Positions 25,057-34,628 are shown, counted from the stretch's first letter. The stretch is DNA of 64,000 nucleotides from Janthinobacterium sp. GW458P (GCF_002127585.1 NZ_NEGZ01000010.1:1-64000); one strand, 5' to 3'. Numbers and translations are program-made. Notes: generated by a model from the letters alone, not told the origin.

Positions 25057-26403
25057 ATGAGCATTACAAGCAAATTGTTATGGGGTGAAGGCCTGTTTCT
25101 GCGCCCCCAGCACTTCCAGCAGCAAGACCAGTACCATGAGCATCGCCTGCACGAAAGTATCAAGGCGCTGCATCCCTACGCCTGGGGTGTCAACCACATG
25201 CAGATCGACCGCGATGCGCTGAGCAATCACACCCTGCGGCTGCTGGAACTGTCGCTGGTATTCCAGGACGGCGAAATCTACAACGCGCCGGGCGCCGATG
25301 AATTGCCCGAAGCCCTGGACTTGAGCGCGCTGCAGCAATCTCAGCAAGCAGTCACGTTTTATGCCGCCCTGCCCGCCTTCAAGCATTTCGGCGGCAACTT
25401 TGCCGCGCTTGGCCAGCCCAACAGCGCGGCGCGCTACGGCCAGGCCAACCTGGAAACGCCCGACCTGTACACCCATGCAGCGCAGGCCGAACTGGCCTAC
25501 CTGCAAAAATCACTGCGCCTGGTGGCCGAATCGGAACCGCGCGATTCGTATGTCAGCTTCCCCCTGCTGCGCCTGCGGCGCCTGTCGACCGGCGGCTTCG
25601 AGCCCGACCCGTCGTTCGTGCCGCCGAGCCTGTCGATCCGCAGCGCGCCGCTGCTGTTCCTGCAACTGCGCCGCCTGATCGATGCGCTGCAGGCAAAGGT
25701 GAACGCCCTGTACGGCCACCACCGCGAACCGAGCAAGAATGTGATCGAATTTCGTTCCGGCGACATGTCCTCGTTCTGGCTGCTGCACACGGCCAGTTCC
25801 GCGTTCGCCTCGCTCAGCCATTATTTCCATCATCCGGCGCTGCATCCGGAGCGTTTGTACGAAGCGCTGCTGGCGCTGGCCGGCGCGCTGATGACGTTCT
25901 CGAAAACCCATGCGCTGGCCGACCTGCCGGCCTACCAGCACGCCGATCCCGGGCCGTCATTCGCGCGCCTGCACGCGATCATCCGCGAACTGCTCGATAC
26001 GGTGATCTCGTCAAAATATTTCGCCATTGCGTTGACCGAAGTCAAGCCGTCTTACCATCACGGCAAGCTCGACTCGGGCAAGATCGACGACAAGACCGCG
26101 TTTTACCTGGGCGTCTCGGCCGACATGCCGGGCGTGGAACTGGTGGACGTGGTGCCGCTGCGCTTCAAGATCGGCGCGCCGGACGACGTGGAAAAATTCG
26201 TGCTGTCGGCCCTGCCCGGCGTGCGCCTGCAGCACACGCCGCAGGTGCCGGCCGCCGTGCCGGTGCGGCCCGATACGTATTACTTCACCATCGAGGCGAA
26301 GGGCCAGATGTACGAGCGCATGCTGCAGGCCCAGTCGATCTCGGTCTACGTTCCGTCCGGCATGCGGGACCTGAAACTTGAACTTGTCGCCATCACTTCC
26401 TGA
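25057..26403 (+). CDS. tssK: T6SS baseplate-membrane connector TssK
   Basis: 448 residues beginning MSITSKLLWGEGLFLRPQHF, the typical TssK start; FIALTEVKPSYHHGKLDSG-type and YYFTIEAKG blocks follow. TssK links the baseplate to TssL and TssM in the membrane. The ATG at 25057 has AAAGGG upstream; a longer in-frame reading begins in the divergent promoter region and is rejected. tssL follows after 9 bases. Confidence 0.9.
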   Translation: MSITSKLLWGEGLFLRPQHFQQQDQYHEHRLHESIKALHPYAWGVNHMQIDRDALSNHTLRLLELSLVFQDGEIYNAPGADELPEALDLSALQQSQQAVTFYAALPAFKHFGGNFAALGQPNSAARYGQANLETPDLYTHAAQAELAYLQKSLRLVAESEPRDSYVSFPLLRLRRLSTGGFEPDPSFVPPSLSIRSAPLLFLQLRRLIDALQAKVNALYGHHREPSKNVIEFRSGDMSSFWLLHTASSAFASLSHYFHHPALHPERLYEALLALAGALMTFSKTHALADLPAYQHADPGPSFARLHAIIRELLDTVISSKYFAIALTEVKPSYHHGKLDSGKIDDKTAFYLGVSADMPGVELVDVVPLRFKIGAPDDVEKFVLSALPGVRLQHTPQVPAAVPVRPDTYYFTIEAKGQMYERMLQAQSISVYVPSGMRDLKLELVAITS

Positions 26404-26412
26404 AGATAAACG

Positions 26413-27192
26413 ATGAATGCAAACGCCCCCTCCCTGATGTCCGGCGGCTCCGCCGCGTATGCATCGAGCGTACCGGCCGGCCCAGGCACTGAACATGCGC
26501 TGAGCGATCTGATGTACGACGGTTTCTATGCCCTGTTCATGCTGAAAAACGGCAGCGGCCCGCAAGATAATGCTGACTTCATCAGAAAAATGACGCAGTT
26601 TCTCGACGAGTTCGGCCACGCGGCGAAAAAGCATGGCGCCTCGGCCGATGATATCGATGCCGCCAAATACGCATTCTGCGCGGCTGTCGACGAAATCATC
26701 CTGCGCTCGCCGTATGCCATCCGCGACGACTGGGCGCGCCGGCCGCTGCAACTGGTGCTGTTCGGCGACCAGCTGGCCGGCGAGAACTTCTTCATCCGCC
26801 TTGAAGCACTGCGTGCGCGCGGCAGCGCCCACCTGCAGGCGCTGGAAGTGTTCCACATGTGCCTGCTGCTCGGTTTCCAGGGCCGCTATATCCTGGAAGG
26901 CTCTGAAAAACTGGCCTACCTGACGGCCCGCCTGGGCGACGAGATCGCCCAGATGAAGGGCAAGAAAGCCGGCTTTGCACCACATGCGGAGCGCCCCGAC
27001 CAGATCGCGCACAAGTTGCGTAACGACGTGCCGCTATGGGTGCTGTGCTCGGTGTTCGCGCTGATCAGCGCACTGGGCTACCTGGGCCTGCGCACCATGC
27101 TGGCCAAAAACACGGAGCGCCAGATGAACGCCTACAGCGATATCGTCAAGCTGGCGCCACGCACGGCCAACCTGACCATCACGTTGCCGTAA
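26413..27192 (+). CDS. tssL: T6SS membrane protein TssL (short form)
   Basis: 259 residues: cytoplasmic DotU-like domain (about 25-200) and one C-terminal membrane helix (about 207-231: LWVLCSVFALISALGYLGL). There is no peptidoglycan-binding OmpA domain after the helix, only about 28 residues. This fits with a separate OmpA-domain protein at 3128. The TAA stop shares a base with the ATG of the following vgrG (TAATG), so TssL and that VgrG are coupled. Confidence 0.88.
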   Translation: MNANAPSLMSGGSAAYASSVPAGPGTEHALSDLMYDGFYALFMLKNGSGPQDNADFIRKMTQFLDEFGHAAKKHGASADDIDAAKYAFCAAVDEIILRSPYAIRDDWARRPLQLVLFGDQLAGENFFIRLEALRARGSAHLQALEVFHMCLLLGFQGRYILEGSEKLAYLTARLGDEIAQMKGKKAGFAPHAERPDQIAHKLRNDVPLWVLCSVFALISALGYLGLRTMLAKNTERQMNAYSDIVKLAPRTANLTITLP

Positions 27193-30100
27193 TGAGCGGC
27201 CTGGCAACGACAGACACTGCCCTGGACGTGTTCGGCACCGGCCTGTCCCAGCATGCGCGGCTGATCACGCTGAGCACGGCGCAGGAATCGAACCTGCCCG
27301 AATCGCTGATGGCCGAACGGCTGACGGGCCGCGAGGCGGTCAATGAACTGTTCCGCTTCGAGCTCGATGCCCTGAGCACGGCGGCAAGCCTGGACCTGGC
27401 CAGCTTTCTCGGCGAAGAAATCACGGTCAAGCTGCTGCAGCCCGACGGCAGCTGGCGCGCCTGGCACGGACTGTGCACCGATTGCGCCTTTGCCGGCGCC
27501 GACGGCGGCGTGGCGCGCTACCGGCTGCGCCTCGAACCCGCCCTGGCCTTGCTGGCCTTGCGCCGCGACAGCTATATCTTCCAGGACAAGAACGCGCGCG
27601 ACCTCATCACGGAACTGCTTGGCGACTATCCGCAGGTCCGCTTCGAATTCGATGTCAGCCAGGAACTGGCACCGCGCCCGGTCTGGACGCAATACCGCGA
27701 GAGCGACCTGGCCTTCCTGACCCGCGTGCTTGCTTTCGAAGGCCTGAGCTGGCGCTTCGAGCACGAGCAGGATGGCGCGGCACAAGAAGGCACGCAACAG
27801 AACGAACGACAGGCAAAGCACAAGCTGGTCATTTTCGACAGCAAGGCCGTCGCGCCAGCGACGCCGGGCGTTGCCGGCCTGCGCTTTCACGGCGTGCGCG
27901 CCAGCGATACCGATGACGCCATCAACAGCTTCGGCGCGCGGCGCCAGGTGCGGCCCAATGCGGTCGGCATCAGCAGCTGGGACCCGCAGCAGCTGGCGGC
28001 GCCGGCCGCCGAACACAGCTCCAGCCTGGCGGCCGGCGAATTGCCGCCCCTGCCGCTGTACGACGGCGCCGGCGAACGGCGCCATGCCGACAGCACGGCG
28101 GCCGGTCCGCGCGGCCTGCGCATGCTGCAGGCGCTGGAGCTGGAGAACAAGCAATTCACGGGCGGTGGCGCGGTGCGGCGCATGGCTGCCGGCTACGCCT
28201 TCGACCTGCTGCAGCACGAGCATTATCCCGATGGCGCCAACCAGTTCACCGTGCTGTGGGTCGAGCACCAGGCACGCAACAATCTGGGGCCGGCCGGCGG
28301 CGCGCTGACGACGGTGCTGTCGAAACTGTCGAAAATAGCCAGTCTGGGCGACGTCGCCAGCCTGCTCGATGGCCAGCTTGAGGCCGGCACCTACCGCAAC
28401 ACCTTCGGCTGCGTGCGCACCAGCGTGGCCATCGTGCCGCGCGCCACCGCTGCGTGCCAGGCCAGCAGCGCGCTGGGGCCGCAAACGGCACTGGTGGTCG
28501 GACTGCCCGACAGCGTGGCCACCACCGGACGCGACCATCAGGTACGCATCCAGTTCGCCTGGCAACGCGGCAGCGCCGCCAATCCGGGCGGCATGACGCA
28601 CAACACGGATCAACAGGGCAACGCTCCCGGCAACGAAGCGTCAGGCGCCTGGGTACGCGTGGCCGAAGCGCTGGCCGGTCCGAACTGGGGTTCGCAATTT
28701 ACGCCGCGCATCGGCACCGAAGTGCTGGTCGATTTCATCGAAGGCGACATGGACCGCCCGCTGGTGGTGGCCCAGCTCTATACGGGCAACGACGCGCCGC
28801 CCTATGCGGCCGGCGTCGATTCGGACGTCAACCACGCCGGCGTCATTTCCGGCATCCACAGCCATAATTTCGATGGCGGCGGCTATAACCAGTGGGTAAT
28901 CGACGACACGCCGGGCCAGTTGCGCACCCGCCTGGCGACGAGCAGCGCGGCCACGCAGCTGAACCTCGGCTACCTGGTACAGCAAGGCGTGGGCACGGCC
29001 CAGCGCGGCAGTTACCGCGGCAGCGGCTTCGAACTGCGCACCGACGCCTGGACCGTGCTGCGCGGCGGCGAAGGCGTACTCATCTCTACCAGCGCCCGCG
29101 CACGGACGGGCGCGGGCGTGACCTCTACCCAGCTCGACACTGCGGAAGCGCTGGGCCAGCTGAAAGGCGCGGCCGAACTGAACAAGTCGTTGGCCGAGGC
29201 CGCGCAACAACAAACCGCCCTGTTCAGCCAGGAAGCGAAACAGGCCCAGCTGGACCTGATCAAACAGATCGACCCGCAGCAGGACGGCAAATACCAGGCC
29301 AGCCTGGGCGGGCAGGAAGCGCTGAAGACCAGCGCAGGCGAGCGCAAACTAGCCACCGACCAGCCGGTGGAAAAATTCGGCCAGCCGCTGGTACTGATGG
29401 AGGCACCCGCCAGCATCAACTGGGCCACCCCCGGCTCGACCGTCATGTTTGCGGCCCAGCAGCTGCAATGGACCACGCAATCGGACCTGCACATGACGGC
29501 TGGCCACACTTATTCGTGCGTGTCGGCCAGTGCGCATGGGTTGTTTGCCCACACCGGCGGCATCCAGGCGATCGCCGCCAACGGCCCGGTATCGCTGCAG
29601 GCACATACGGGGCAACTGGAGATTCTGGCCGACAAGGCCATTACCGTGATCTCGGTCAACGACAGCATCGACATCAAGGCCAACCAGAAGATCACCCTGC
29701 AGGCCGGGCAGTCGTCGATCACCTTAGAGGGCGGCAATATCACGTTCACCTGCCCCGGCAACTTCACCGTCAAGGGTGGCCAGCACCTATTTAACGGCGG
29801 CGCCAGCGCGGCCGGCATGCTGCCGGCGCTGCCCGATACGCGCATCAAGCTGTTCGATGAAGGCTTCGTGCTGCGCGACCGCGACACGGGTGAACCGATG
29901 CCGCGCCAGCCCTACCGCATCAAGCGCGAAGATGGCAGCTATGAGAGCGGCATGACGGACGAAAAGGGCTTGACGCATGTGATTGCAGCAGCCGCCGCCG
30001 AGGCGCTGGTGATCGAGCTGCTGAAAACCGTGGGCGGCCAGGGTGCGGCCCCGGCACCCGCCCCCTCTTCAACTCCGGCGCCGGTCCCAGGTTCACCAGG

Positions 30101-30995
30101 GCAGCCGGCAGCCAGAGCCAGGACCGACACCCCGCCGGAACCGAAATACAAGCCGGCAGGCGACTCCAGCACCACGCCGGTGGATAACAAGCGCCGCAAG
30201 GAAGTGCTGGTCAAGCTGCCGGCCTGCTGGATCGAGGACTACGAAAAGGAAATCGCCGGTCCCTCTTATGGCCGCTATGCGCAGCCGTTCCAGCACGACG
30301 GCACGCCGCACAAATACAAGGACAAGATCTGGTTCAAGCTGTACGTGCCGGCAAAAACGGACCGTCCCGTGGTGGTGGAAGTACGTTTCAAGGCCATCAC
30401 GGTACTGGACGCGGCAGGACAGGCGCTGGAAGAGAGCGACAAGGGCACGGAATCGGCGGCGCTGCGCGTCAAGCAACGCGCCAACGTGGTGGCGCTGGCG
30501 CAGAAAAACGCGACGGCCGGCATCGAGGGCAACTGGAACAACAAGTTCCGGCTTGAAATCAATGATCCGCAATGCGGACAAAAAGTGTTGCCCGTGGTTT
30601 TCCGCGTCCTCTGGGTCGATGATCAGCAGCACTACACGCTGCAGATCCACAAGCGCTATGACCGCGAAAACGTGACCGGCGACGTCATGAACGTGTCGCT
30701 GGCAACGGCACTGACCACGTATGCGCATGAATTCGGGCATTGCGTCGGCATGCCCGACGAATACTCGTACACGGAGTTCGAAGAAACTGTACGCTATTTC
30801 AAACCGGACGGCACGCTCGACGAGCCCATCGTTTGCCACGTCAACGGCACCTCGCCGGAAGACCTGACGCAATCGATCATGTCGTATGCGGAAGGCGCGC
30901 GGATATTGAAACGCCACGGCTGGAATATCGCGATTGAAGCACAGGAATTACTGAGCAAAAAAATCGGCAGGAAAATACGATGCGATATTGTCTGA
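27192..30995 (+). CDS. vgrG: specialised VgrG with C-terminal metzincin-type protease domain
   Basis: 1267 residues. VgrG body about 1-650 (FELDALSTA early; VRVAEALAG and TPRIGTEVLVDFIEGDMDRP in the gp5-like part), DUF2345 about 690-870, then a transthyretin-like segment (about 885-940), a Pro-rich linker (about 950-985) and a C-terminal domain. That domain has HEFGHCVGMPDEY at 1179-1191, i.e. HExxHxxGxxD with ligands His1179, His1183 and possibly Asp1189, and SIMSY around Met1230, the metzincin Met-turn. A bactericidal VgrG protease (VgrG2b of Pseudomonas) is known; this one is likely an effector acting in the target periplasm. The ATG at 27192 overlaps the tssL stop. Confidence 0.87.
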   Translation: MSGLATTDTALDVFGTGLSQHARLITLSTAQESNLPESLMAERLTGREAVNELFRFELDALSTAASLDLASFLGEEITVKLLQPDGSWRAWHGLCTDCAFAGADGGVARYRLRLEPALALLALRRDSYIFQDKNARDLITELLGDYPQVRFEFDVSQELAPRPVWTQYRESDLAFLTRVLAFEGLSWRFEHEQDGAAQEGTQQNERQAKHKLVIFDSKAVAPATPGVAGLRFHGVRASDTDDAINSFGARRQVRPNAVGISSWDPQQLAAPAAEHSSSLAAGELPPLPLYDGAGERRHADSTAAGPRGLRMLQALELENKQFTGGGAVRRMAAGYAFDLLQHEHYPDGANQFTVLWVEHQARNNLGPAGGALTTVLSKLSKIASLGDVASLLDGQLEAGTYRNTFGCVRTSVAIVPRATAACQASSALGPQTALVVGLPDSVATTGRDHQVRIQFAWQRGSAANPGGMTHNTDQQGNAPGNEASGAWVRVAEALAGPNWGSQFTPRIGTEVLVDFIEGDMDRPLVVAQLYTGNDAPPYAAGVDSDVNHAGVISGIHSHNFDGGGYNQWVIDDTPGQLRTRLATSSAATQLNLGYLVQQGVGTAQRGSYRGSGFELRTDAWTVLRGGEGVLISTSARARTGAGVTSTQLDTAEALGQLKGAAELNKSLAEAAQQQTALFSQEAKQAQLDLIKQIDPQQDGKYQASLGGQEALKTSAGERKLATDQPVEKFGQPLVLMEAPASINWATPGSTVMFAAQQLQWTTQSDLHMTAGHTYSCVSASAHGLFAHTGGIQAIAANGPVSLQAHTGQLEILADKAITVISVNDSIDIKANQKITLQAGQSSITLEGGNITFTCPGNFTVKGGQHLFNGGASAAGMLPALPDTRIKLFDEGFVLRDRDTGEPMPRQPYRIKREDGSYESGMTDEKGLTHVIAAAAAEALVIELLKTVGGQGAAPAPAPSSTPAPVPGSPGQPAARARTDTPPEPKYKPAGDSSTTPVDNKRRKEVLVKLPACWIEDYEKEIAGPSYGRYAQPFQHDGTPHKYKDKIWFKLYVPAKTDRPVVVEVRFKAITVLDAAGQALEESDKGTESAALRVKQRANVVALAQKNATAGIEGNWNNKFRLEINDPQCGQKVLPVVFRVLWVDDQQHYTLQIHKRYDRENVTGDVMNVSLATALTTYAHEFGHCVGMPDEYSYTEFEETVRYFKPDGTLDEPIVCHVNGTSPEDLTQSIMSYAEGARILKRHGWNIAIEAQELLSKKIGRKIRCDIV

Positions 30996-31483
30996 CACTG
31001 CTTACCTATGCCATGCTGATGGCACTACCATCGAAAGCCAATAACATGACGAGCACTCACGCTCCCCTCTCCATTTCCCTGCAATGCCTGGGCAACGCTG
31101 GCTGCGTCTATCAGCGCAAGCCGATCGACATGCTGGTCACCATCCGCAACGATGGCAGCCGCGATATCGGTTTTCCGCTCGACTACCTGCGCAAGTCGGG
31201 CCCGATCGTCAAATTCATCGATACCGATACGGGCGCCGTCACCTACGCCCGCCGTGGCCTGGCCAATCCGGCGCTGAAAACGCAATTCACCACAATTGCG
31301 CCAGGCGCCTCGGTTTCCATGGAAATCGATGTGCATCCCACCGACATTGAAACGTTTCGCATCGACAAAGTCGATATCAGCGTGGAAGTGATATTGAAGG
31401 GCAACATACGCATCGATGGCGAAGCAGAGCTGCAGGACTACCAGGGCGGCGCAAAGATCCGCGTCTTTGAAAAAGAGGAATAA
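30980..31483 (+). CDS. exported protein, likely immunity to the VgrG protease
   Basis: 167 residues with a Sec signal peptide (about 1-21, ending PSKA). The mature part is a beta-rich single domain with no family I recognise; Cys36 and Cys41 might form a disulfide. The ATG lies 16 bases inside the end of the specialised vgrG, an overlap typical of effector-immunity pairs. Export to the periplasm matches where the protease domain would act. Role inferred from position and export. It could alternatively be an accessory protein. Confidence 0.65.
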   Translation: MRYCLTLLTYAMLMALPSKANNMTSTHAPLSISLQCLGNAGCVYQRKPIDMLVTIRNDGSRDIGFPLDYLRKSGPIVKFIDTDTGAVTYARRGLANPALKTQFTTIAPGASVSMEIDVHPTDIETFRIDKVDISVEVILKGNIRIDGEAELQDYQGGAKIRVFEKEE

Positions 31484-31487
31484 GAAT

Positions 31488-31577
31488 ATGCTGGCGCGGA
31501 TGATGCTGTACAGCCTTGGCGTCTACCAGCAGGTGCCGTCGCCACTGAAAGGATATCGCTGTCCGGCCACGTGCTGA
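31488..31577 (+). pseudogene. truncated YidD-like reading frame
   Basis: A 29-codon frame begins 4 bases after the immunity gene. It has VYQQVPSPLKGYRC, resembling the start of YidD membrane-insertion factors (YQR-x-ISPLLG-x-x-C), then stops before the rest of that short family. The match is brief, so this may be chance. Confidence 0.33.
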
Positions 31578-32192
31578 CAGGCCACGACAATCGTCCGGCC
31601 CCGCATGTCAGAATTGGCTTTCTCTCGGCTCACTCATGGGGCGTACAGAAATGTCTCATGTGAGCAACTACGCCAAGAATAGAAAAGAGCGAAATTGGGG
31701 AGATCCCCACTGTCGACCTCACAAAAAATCCAGCTGCAAAATCGGACGCCATCAGGTCGCAGGCGTTCTCGACCACCTTCCTTCGCGCGTTGAGATGAGC
31801 AAATCTGGCGCAGCGCATGCGCCAACCGCATGGCATTTCTGGGCGCTGAAGCCTTCGTATCGGCACATCAGCAAGGACAGCGATCCCAGGGATGATCCAA
31901 GAGCTTCAAAGATATGCCCAGGCCGCAACGCAGAGCCAGGACACCGTCATCTGCGCAAGACCAGGCCGCGACATCGCTTGGCAACGACCTTTGATCCAGA
32001 TTAACCGGAAGAAATGCGAAACAAGGCGTGCCGTGATGTGGCGCACAGACGGTAAAATCCATGCTGGTGGCCAGGTGATCGATGACAAAGCCCTGCCGTA
32101 GCTTTTCATCATTACGGCGGCGGGCGCGCGACAGCCGGTCATTCACGAACGCTGTATATTGAAAGTAAAAGTGAAAGTGAAAGGCAAAATAT
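31578..32192. other. gap with no recognisable gene
   Basis: About 615 bases. Several frames stay open for 70-120 codons on both strands but none looks like a known protein, has a convincing start signal or shows coding-like composition. Probably eroded sequence at the right border of the T6SS region. Confidence 0.5.
32161..32184. repeat. hexamer repeat overlapping the Xre-gene ribosome-binding site
   Basis: Four tandem units of RAAAGT/G (GAAAGT AAAAGT GAAAGT GAAAGG). The last unit is the probable ribosome-binding site, 8 bases before the ATG at 32193; TATATT just upstream (32155-32160) could be a -10 box. Confidence 0.65.
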
Positions 32193-32630
32193 ATGTCTGG
32201 CGATACCCAAGTCACAGAGCGGATCAAAAGCTGCCGCGAAAATCTGCGTATCTCACAAGTGCTGCTTGCCGATCTGGCAGGCATCAATCCCACGCAACTG
32301 TATCGCTACGAAGCAGGAAAAGCGAAACTGCGTATGGAAGCGGCAGAGAAAATTGCCGCGGCCCTTGGCGTCAGCACCGCCTGGCTTGTGCACGGGACGT
32401 TGCCCATCGCCAGAGGGACGCAAATCGACCCTCCAGTACCTGCCGGAGGGGGGCTGATCCTGAAATTCCTGGAACTTCCCCCTGCGCTTGCCGTGGTGGT
32501 AAAGCGCTTGGCCATGCAAAATGGCAGCACCGTAGAAATGGAAGTGCTGGACCTTGTGCATCAGGGCCTCGAAGCGATGCACAAAAAAGCACGGGATTGC
32601 GCCAGGTCTGCAGGCAAGAGCGAAAAATAA
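32193..32630 (+). CDS. Xre-family transcriptional regulator
   Basis: 145 residues. A Cro/CI helix-turn-helix occupies about residues 8-65 (LRISQVLLADLAGINPTQLYRYEAGKAKL split around the turn, then AAALGVSTAWLVHG). The C-terminal half (about 85-145) is Leu-rich and has no family I recognise. Such regulators are common in mobile or phage-derived DNA. GAAAGG upstream serves as ribosome-binding site and belongs to a short tandem repeat, so expression might vary with repeat number. No obvious target neighbour is present. Confidence 0.75.
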   Translation: MSGDTQVTERIKSCRENLRISQVLLADLAGINPTQLYRYEAGKAKLRMEAAEKIAAALGVSTAWLVHGTLPIARGTQIDPPVPAGGGLILKFLELPPALAVVVKRLAMQNGSTVEMEVLDLVHQGLEAMHKKARDCARSAGKSEK

Positions 32631-33359
32631 CCAGCTCCCTTCCTTGGTGGAAAGACTTTCGTGATAGGTGGGTTGCTACAGTTCGCGGGAAAAAATACCC
32701 GCAGCGCGATCAATGCGCTGGCCCGTGTAGTCAAAAAAACGACCTGATGGCGGCCCGGAACCATTGACCTGAAATCGCGGTGGAGCGTCGATGCTGGCAC
32801 TCCTTAACCGGGATCCACGAACCCACATCAAAAAAGTGGCCGTTGCTCTTTCTTGAACCATCAATATCCATATACTTATCTTTTTAAAATCAATGAGTTA
32901 AATCCACCGCACCACTCCTATCCGATGCGCAATGAGGAAGCCAAGCCTCTGATTTTTCAGTATTTACAAAGTAATTCAATTGCGCATACCCTCAAAAATA
33001 CCTTCCCCAGAAAAATCCGTTATTGCCGGTTTGTCGCAGCCGGGATAGGAGACACCAGTCCGCTTGCTCGCACTTGTTATCCGATTCTTCTGGGCGACAA
33101 CGCATTCATTTCAGCACAGCAGCAATCGAAGTGTTCCGACGAATTTAAGAATACGCCAATTCTCAGTGCCACGCTGTCACCCTGTAAATAACGCAATATC
33201 AGGCCCGCTATAGCGACACAGACGATGGAACGCTCCTATCTCTCAACCGTTTTCACCATAGCCCATATCGGCGCCGCTTTTCAAGTCTCAAGCAGGGCAG
33301 TCAATCGGACCGTATTGGCATTTGATAAAGCGCAACTGACTGCAGATCGACACGACTAA
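32631..33359. other. gap with no supported gene
   Basis: About 730 bases between the Xre gene and the pyridoxamine-oxidase-like remnant. A 112-codon frame at 32853-33191 has no resemblance to known proteins and an AT-rich start. A 44-codon frame from 33225 runs into the remnant at 33357 and could be its degraded 5' end. Confidence 0.45.
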
Positions 33360-33739
33360 GGCTACCCGCAAGCGACAGTCATTAAGTATGTGTGCATGAC
33401 GATCTGATCCTGTATTCATGTATTGGTCTGGGCAGTCAAAAGGCGCACAGTATCCGCCAGCATGACAAGGTCTCTCTGGCCATTCCCCCCTATCAGGACT
33501 GGGAACATATACGGGGGCTGTCAATGGCAGGCAATGCCGCCCTTGTCCATGATGCCGACAAGACGGAACATGTAGCCGACCTGTTGCTGTTTCATTTCCC
33601 ACAACTGCGACAGCTCATCAATGCAAATACTGCGCCGCCGTGGCCCGGCTTGGTATTTGCGCGCATCACTCCCAGCGTGATCTCCATACTGAACTATGAA
33701 CTGGGTTTCGGTCACACCGATTTGTTTGAAGTCACTTGA
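33360..33739 (+). pseudogene. pyridoxamine 5'-phosphate oxidase-like gene, broken
   Basis: One frame encodes GYPQATVIKYV (from 33360) and another continues with HDDLILYSCIGLG, QHDKVSLAI, HIRGLSMAGNAALV and ISILNYELGFGHTD to a stop at 33739. Together these follow the pattern of flavin-binding pyridoxamine-oxidase-like split-barrel proteins. The two parts are joined across TATGTGTGCATG at about 33387-33398, where an extra TG would explain the shift, and TAA at 33357-33359 lies in the upstream frame. The N-terminal 20-40 residues are missing or unrecognisable. A sequencing error could explain the shift but not the stop. Confidence 0.55.
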
Positions 33740-33769
33740 CCCACAATACCAACCATTATGAGGAACTAC

Positions 33770-33783
33770 ATGATGTAAATCAT
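33770..33783. promoter_or_regulatory. FNR-like box before the first universal stress gene
   Basis: ATGATGTAAATCAT matches TTGAT-N4-ATCAA at 8 of 10 positions. Its centre lies about 41 bases before a start predicted from a TAGGCT -10 at 33806-33811, the class II spacing of FNR/Anr-activated promoters. Confidence 0.6.
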
Positions 33784-33839
33784 AAATTTTTCTCGCGGGA
33801 TTTGTTAGGCTGCCATCATTCATCCAACAGGTGCCCGTC

Positions 33840-34628
33840 ATGAACTATAAAACGATCGTTGTCCATGTTGATGCAACGCCTCAGGCTCACGAACGTGTCG
33901 TATTGGCAGGAATAATTGCTCGTAGTCAGCAGGCCCACCTGATCGGTACTGCGACGGCACCACTATCGAACCTGTATGAGGCCAGGCGCAGCATCGTGGA
34001 TGCTCTCGGGCGCTTTGACACCCAGTCCCGCTCTATCGATGTATCCTGCGAGCGTCGCTTGAGCGACCATGATCCCCAAACGAACCTGATACTGCAGGCA
34101 CGCCAGGCCGACTTGCTCGTGCTGAGCCAAAGCATCCCACATGGCGACGACGGTGGCCAGCCCCGGCATCTGCCCGAATATGTGGCACTTCATGCAGGCC
34201 GACCGATCCTGGTCGTGCCACATACGGGCACCTACCAGCATCTGGATCAGCACGCGCTGATCGCCTGGGACGGCAGCCAGGCAGCCACCCGCGCCGTCAC
34301 CGACGCGCTGCCGCTGCTGCGCCACAGTCTGCGCATTACTCTCGTCATGTTCCCTCCAACTCCGCAATCCAGCATTCATGCGGGAAAACCTGGTGCCGAC
34401 ATCGCCATGTTCCTTGCGCGCCATGGCGTTCAGGTCCAAGTCATGGAACACACGGTCATGCTCGGTATGTCAGTGGGTGAATCCCTGCTGTCACTGGCGG
34501 AAGAACTGAATGCCGACCTCCTGGTGATGGGCGCTTATGGCCATCCTCGTTGGAATGAAATAGTGCTGGGCGGAGCCACGCGCACACTGCTACGCTCAAT
34601 GACGCTGCCAGTGCTGATGTCTCACTAG
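33840..34628 (+). CDS. tandem-domain universal stress protein 1
   Basis: 262 residues with two UspA domains (about 1-135 and 140-262). The second domain has the nucleotide-binding loop GAYGHPRWNEIVLGGATR (G-x2-G-x9-G). Tandem Usp proteins are typically induced on oxygen limitation, in several betaproteobacteria and pseudomonads under Anr control, which fits the FNR-like box 57 bases upstream. The ATG at 33840 was chosen over a GTG at 33831. Related to the second Usp gene at 35863. Confidence 0.85.
   Translation: MNYKTIVVHVDATPQAHERVVLAGIIARSQQAHLIGTATAPLSNLYEARRSIVDALGRFDTQSRSIDVSCERRLSDHDPQTNLILQARQADLLVLSQSIPHGDDGGQPRHLPEYVALHAGRPILVVPHTGTYQHLDQHALIAWDGSQAATRAVTDALPLLRHSLRITLVMFPPTPQSSIHAGKPGADIAMFLARHGVQVQVMEHTVMLGMSVGESLLSLAEELNADLLVMGAYGHPRWNEIVLGGATRTLLRSMTLPVLMSH

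Noticed and set aside
31636-32004. 122-codon frame and overlapping minus-strand frames
   Set aside because: No start signal, no protein resemblance, several mutually overlapping frames of similar length.
32853-33191. 112-codon frame in the gap after the Xre gene
   Set aside because: AT-rich start, no ribosome-binding site and no recognisable motif.
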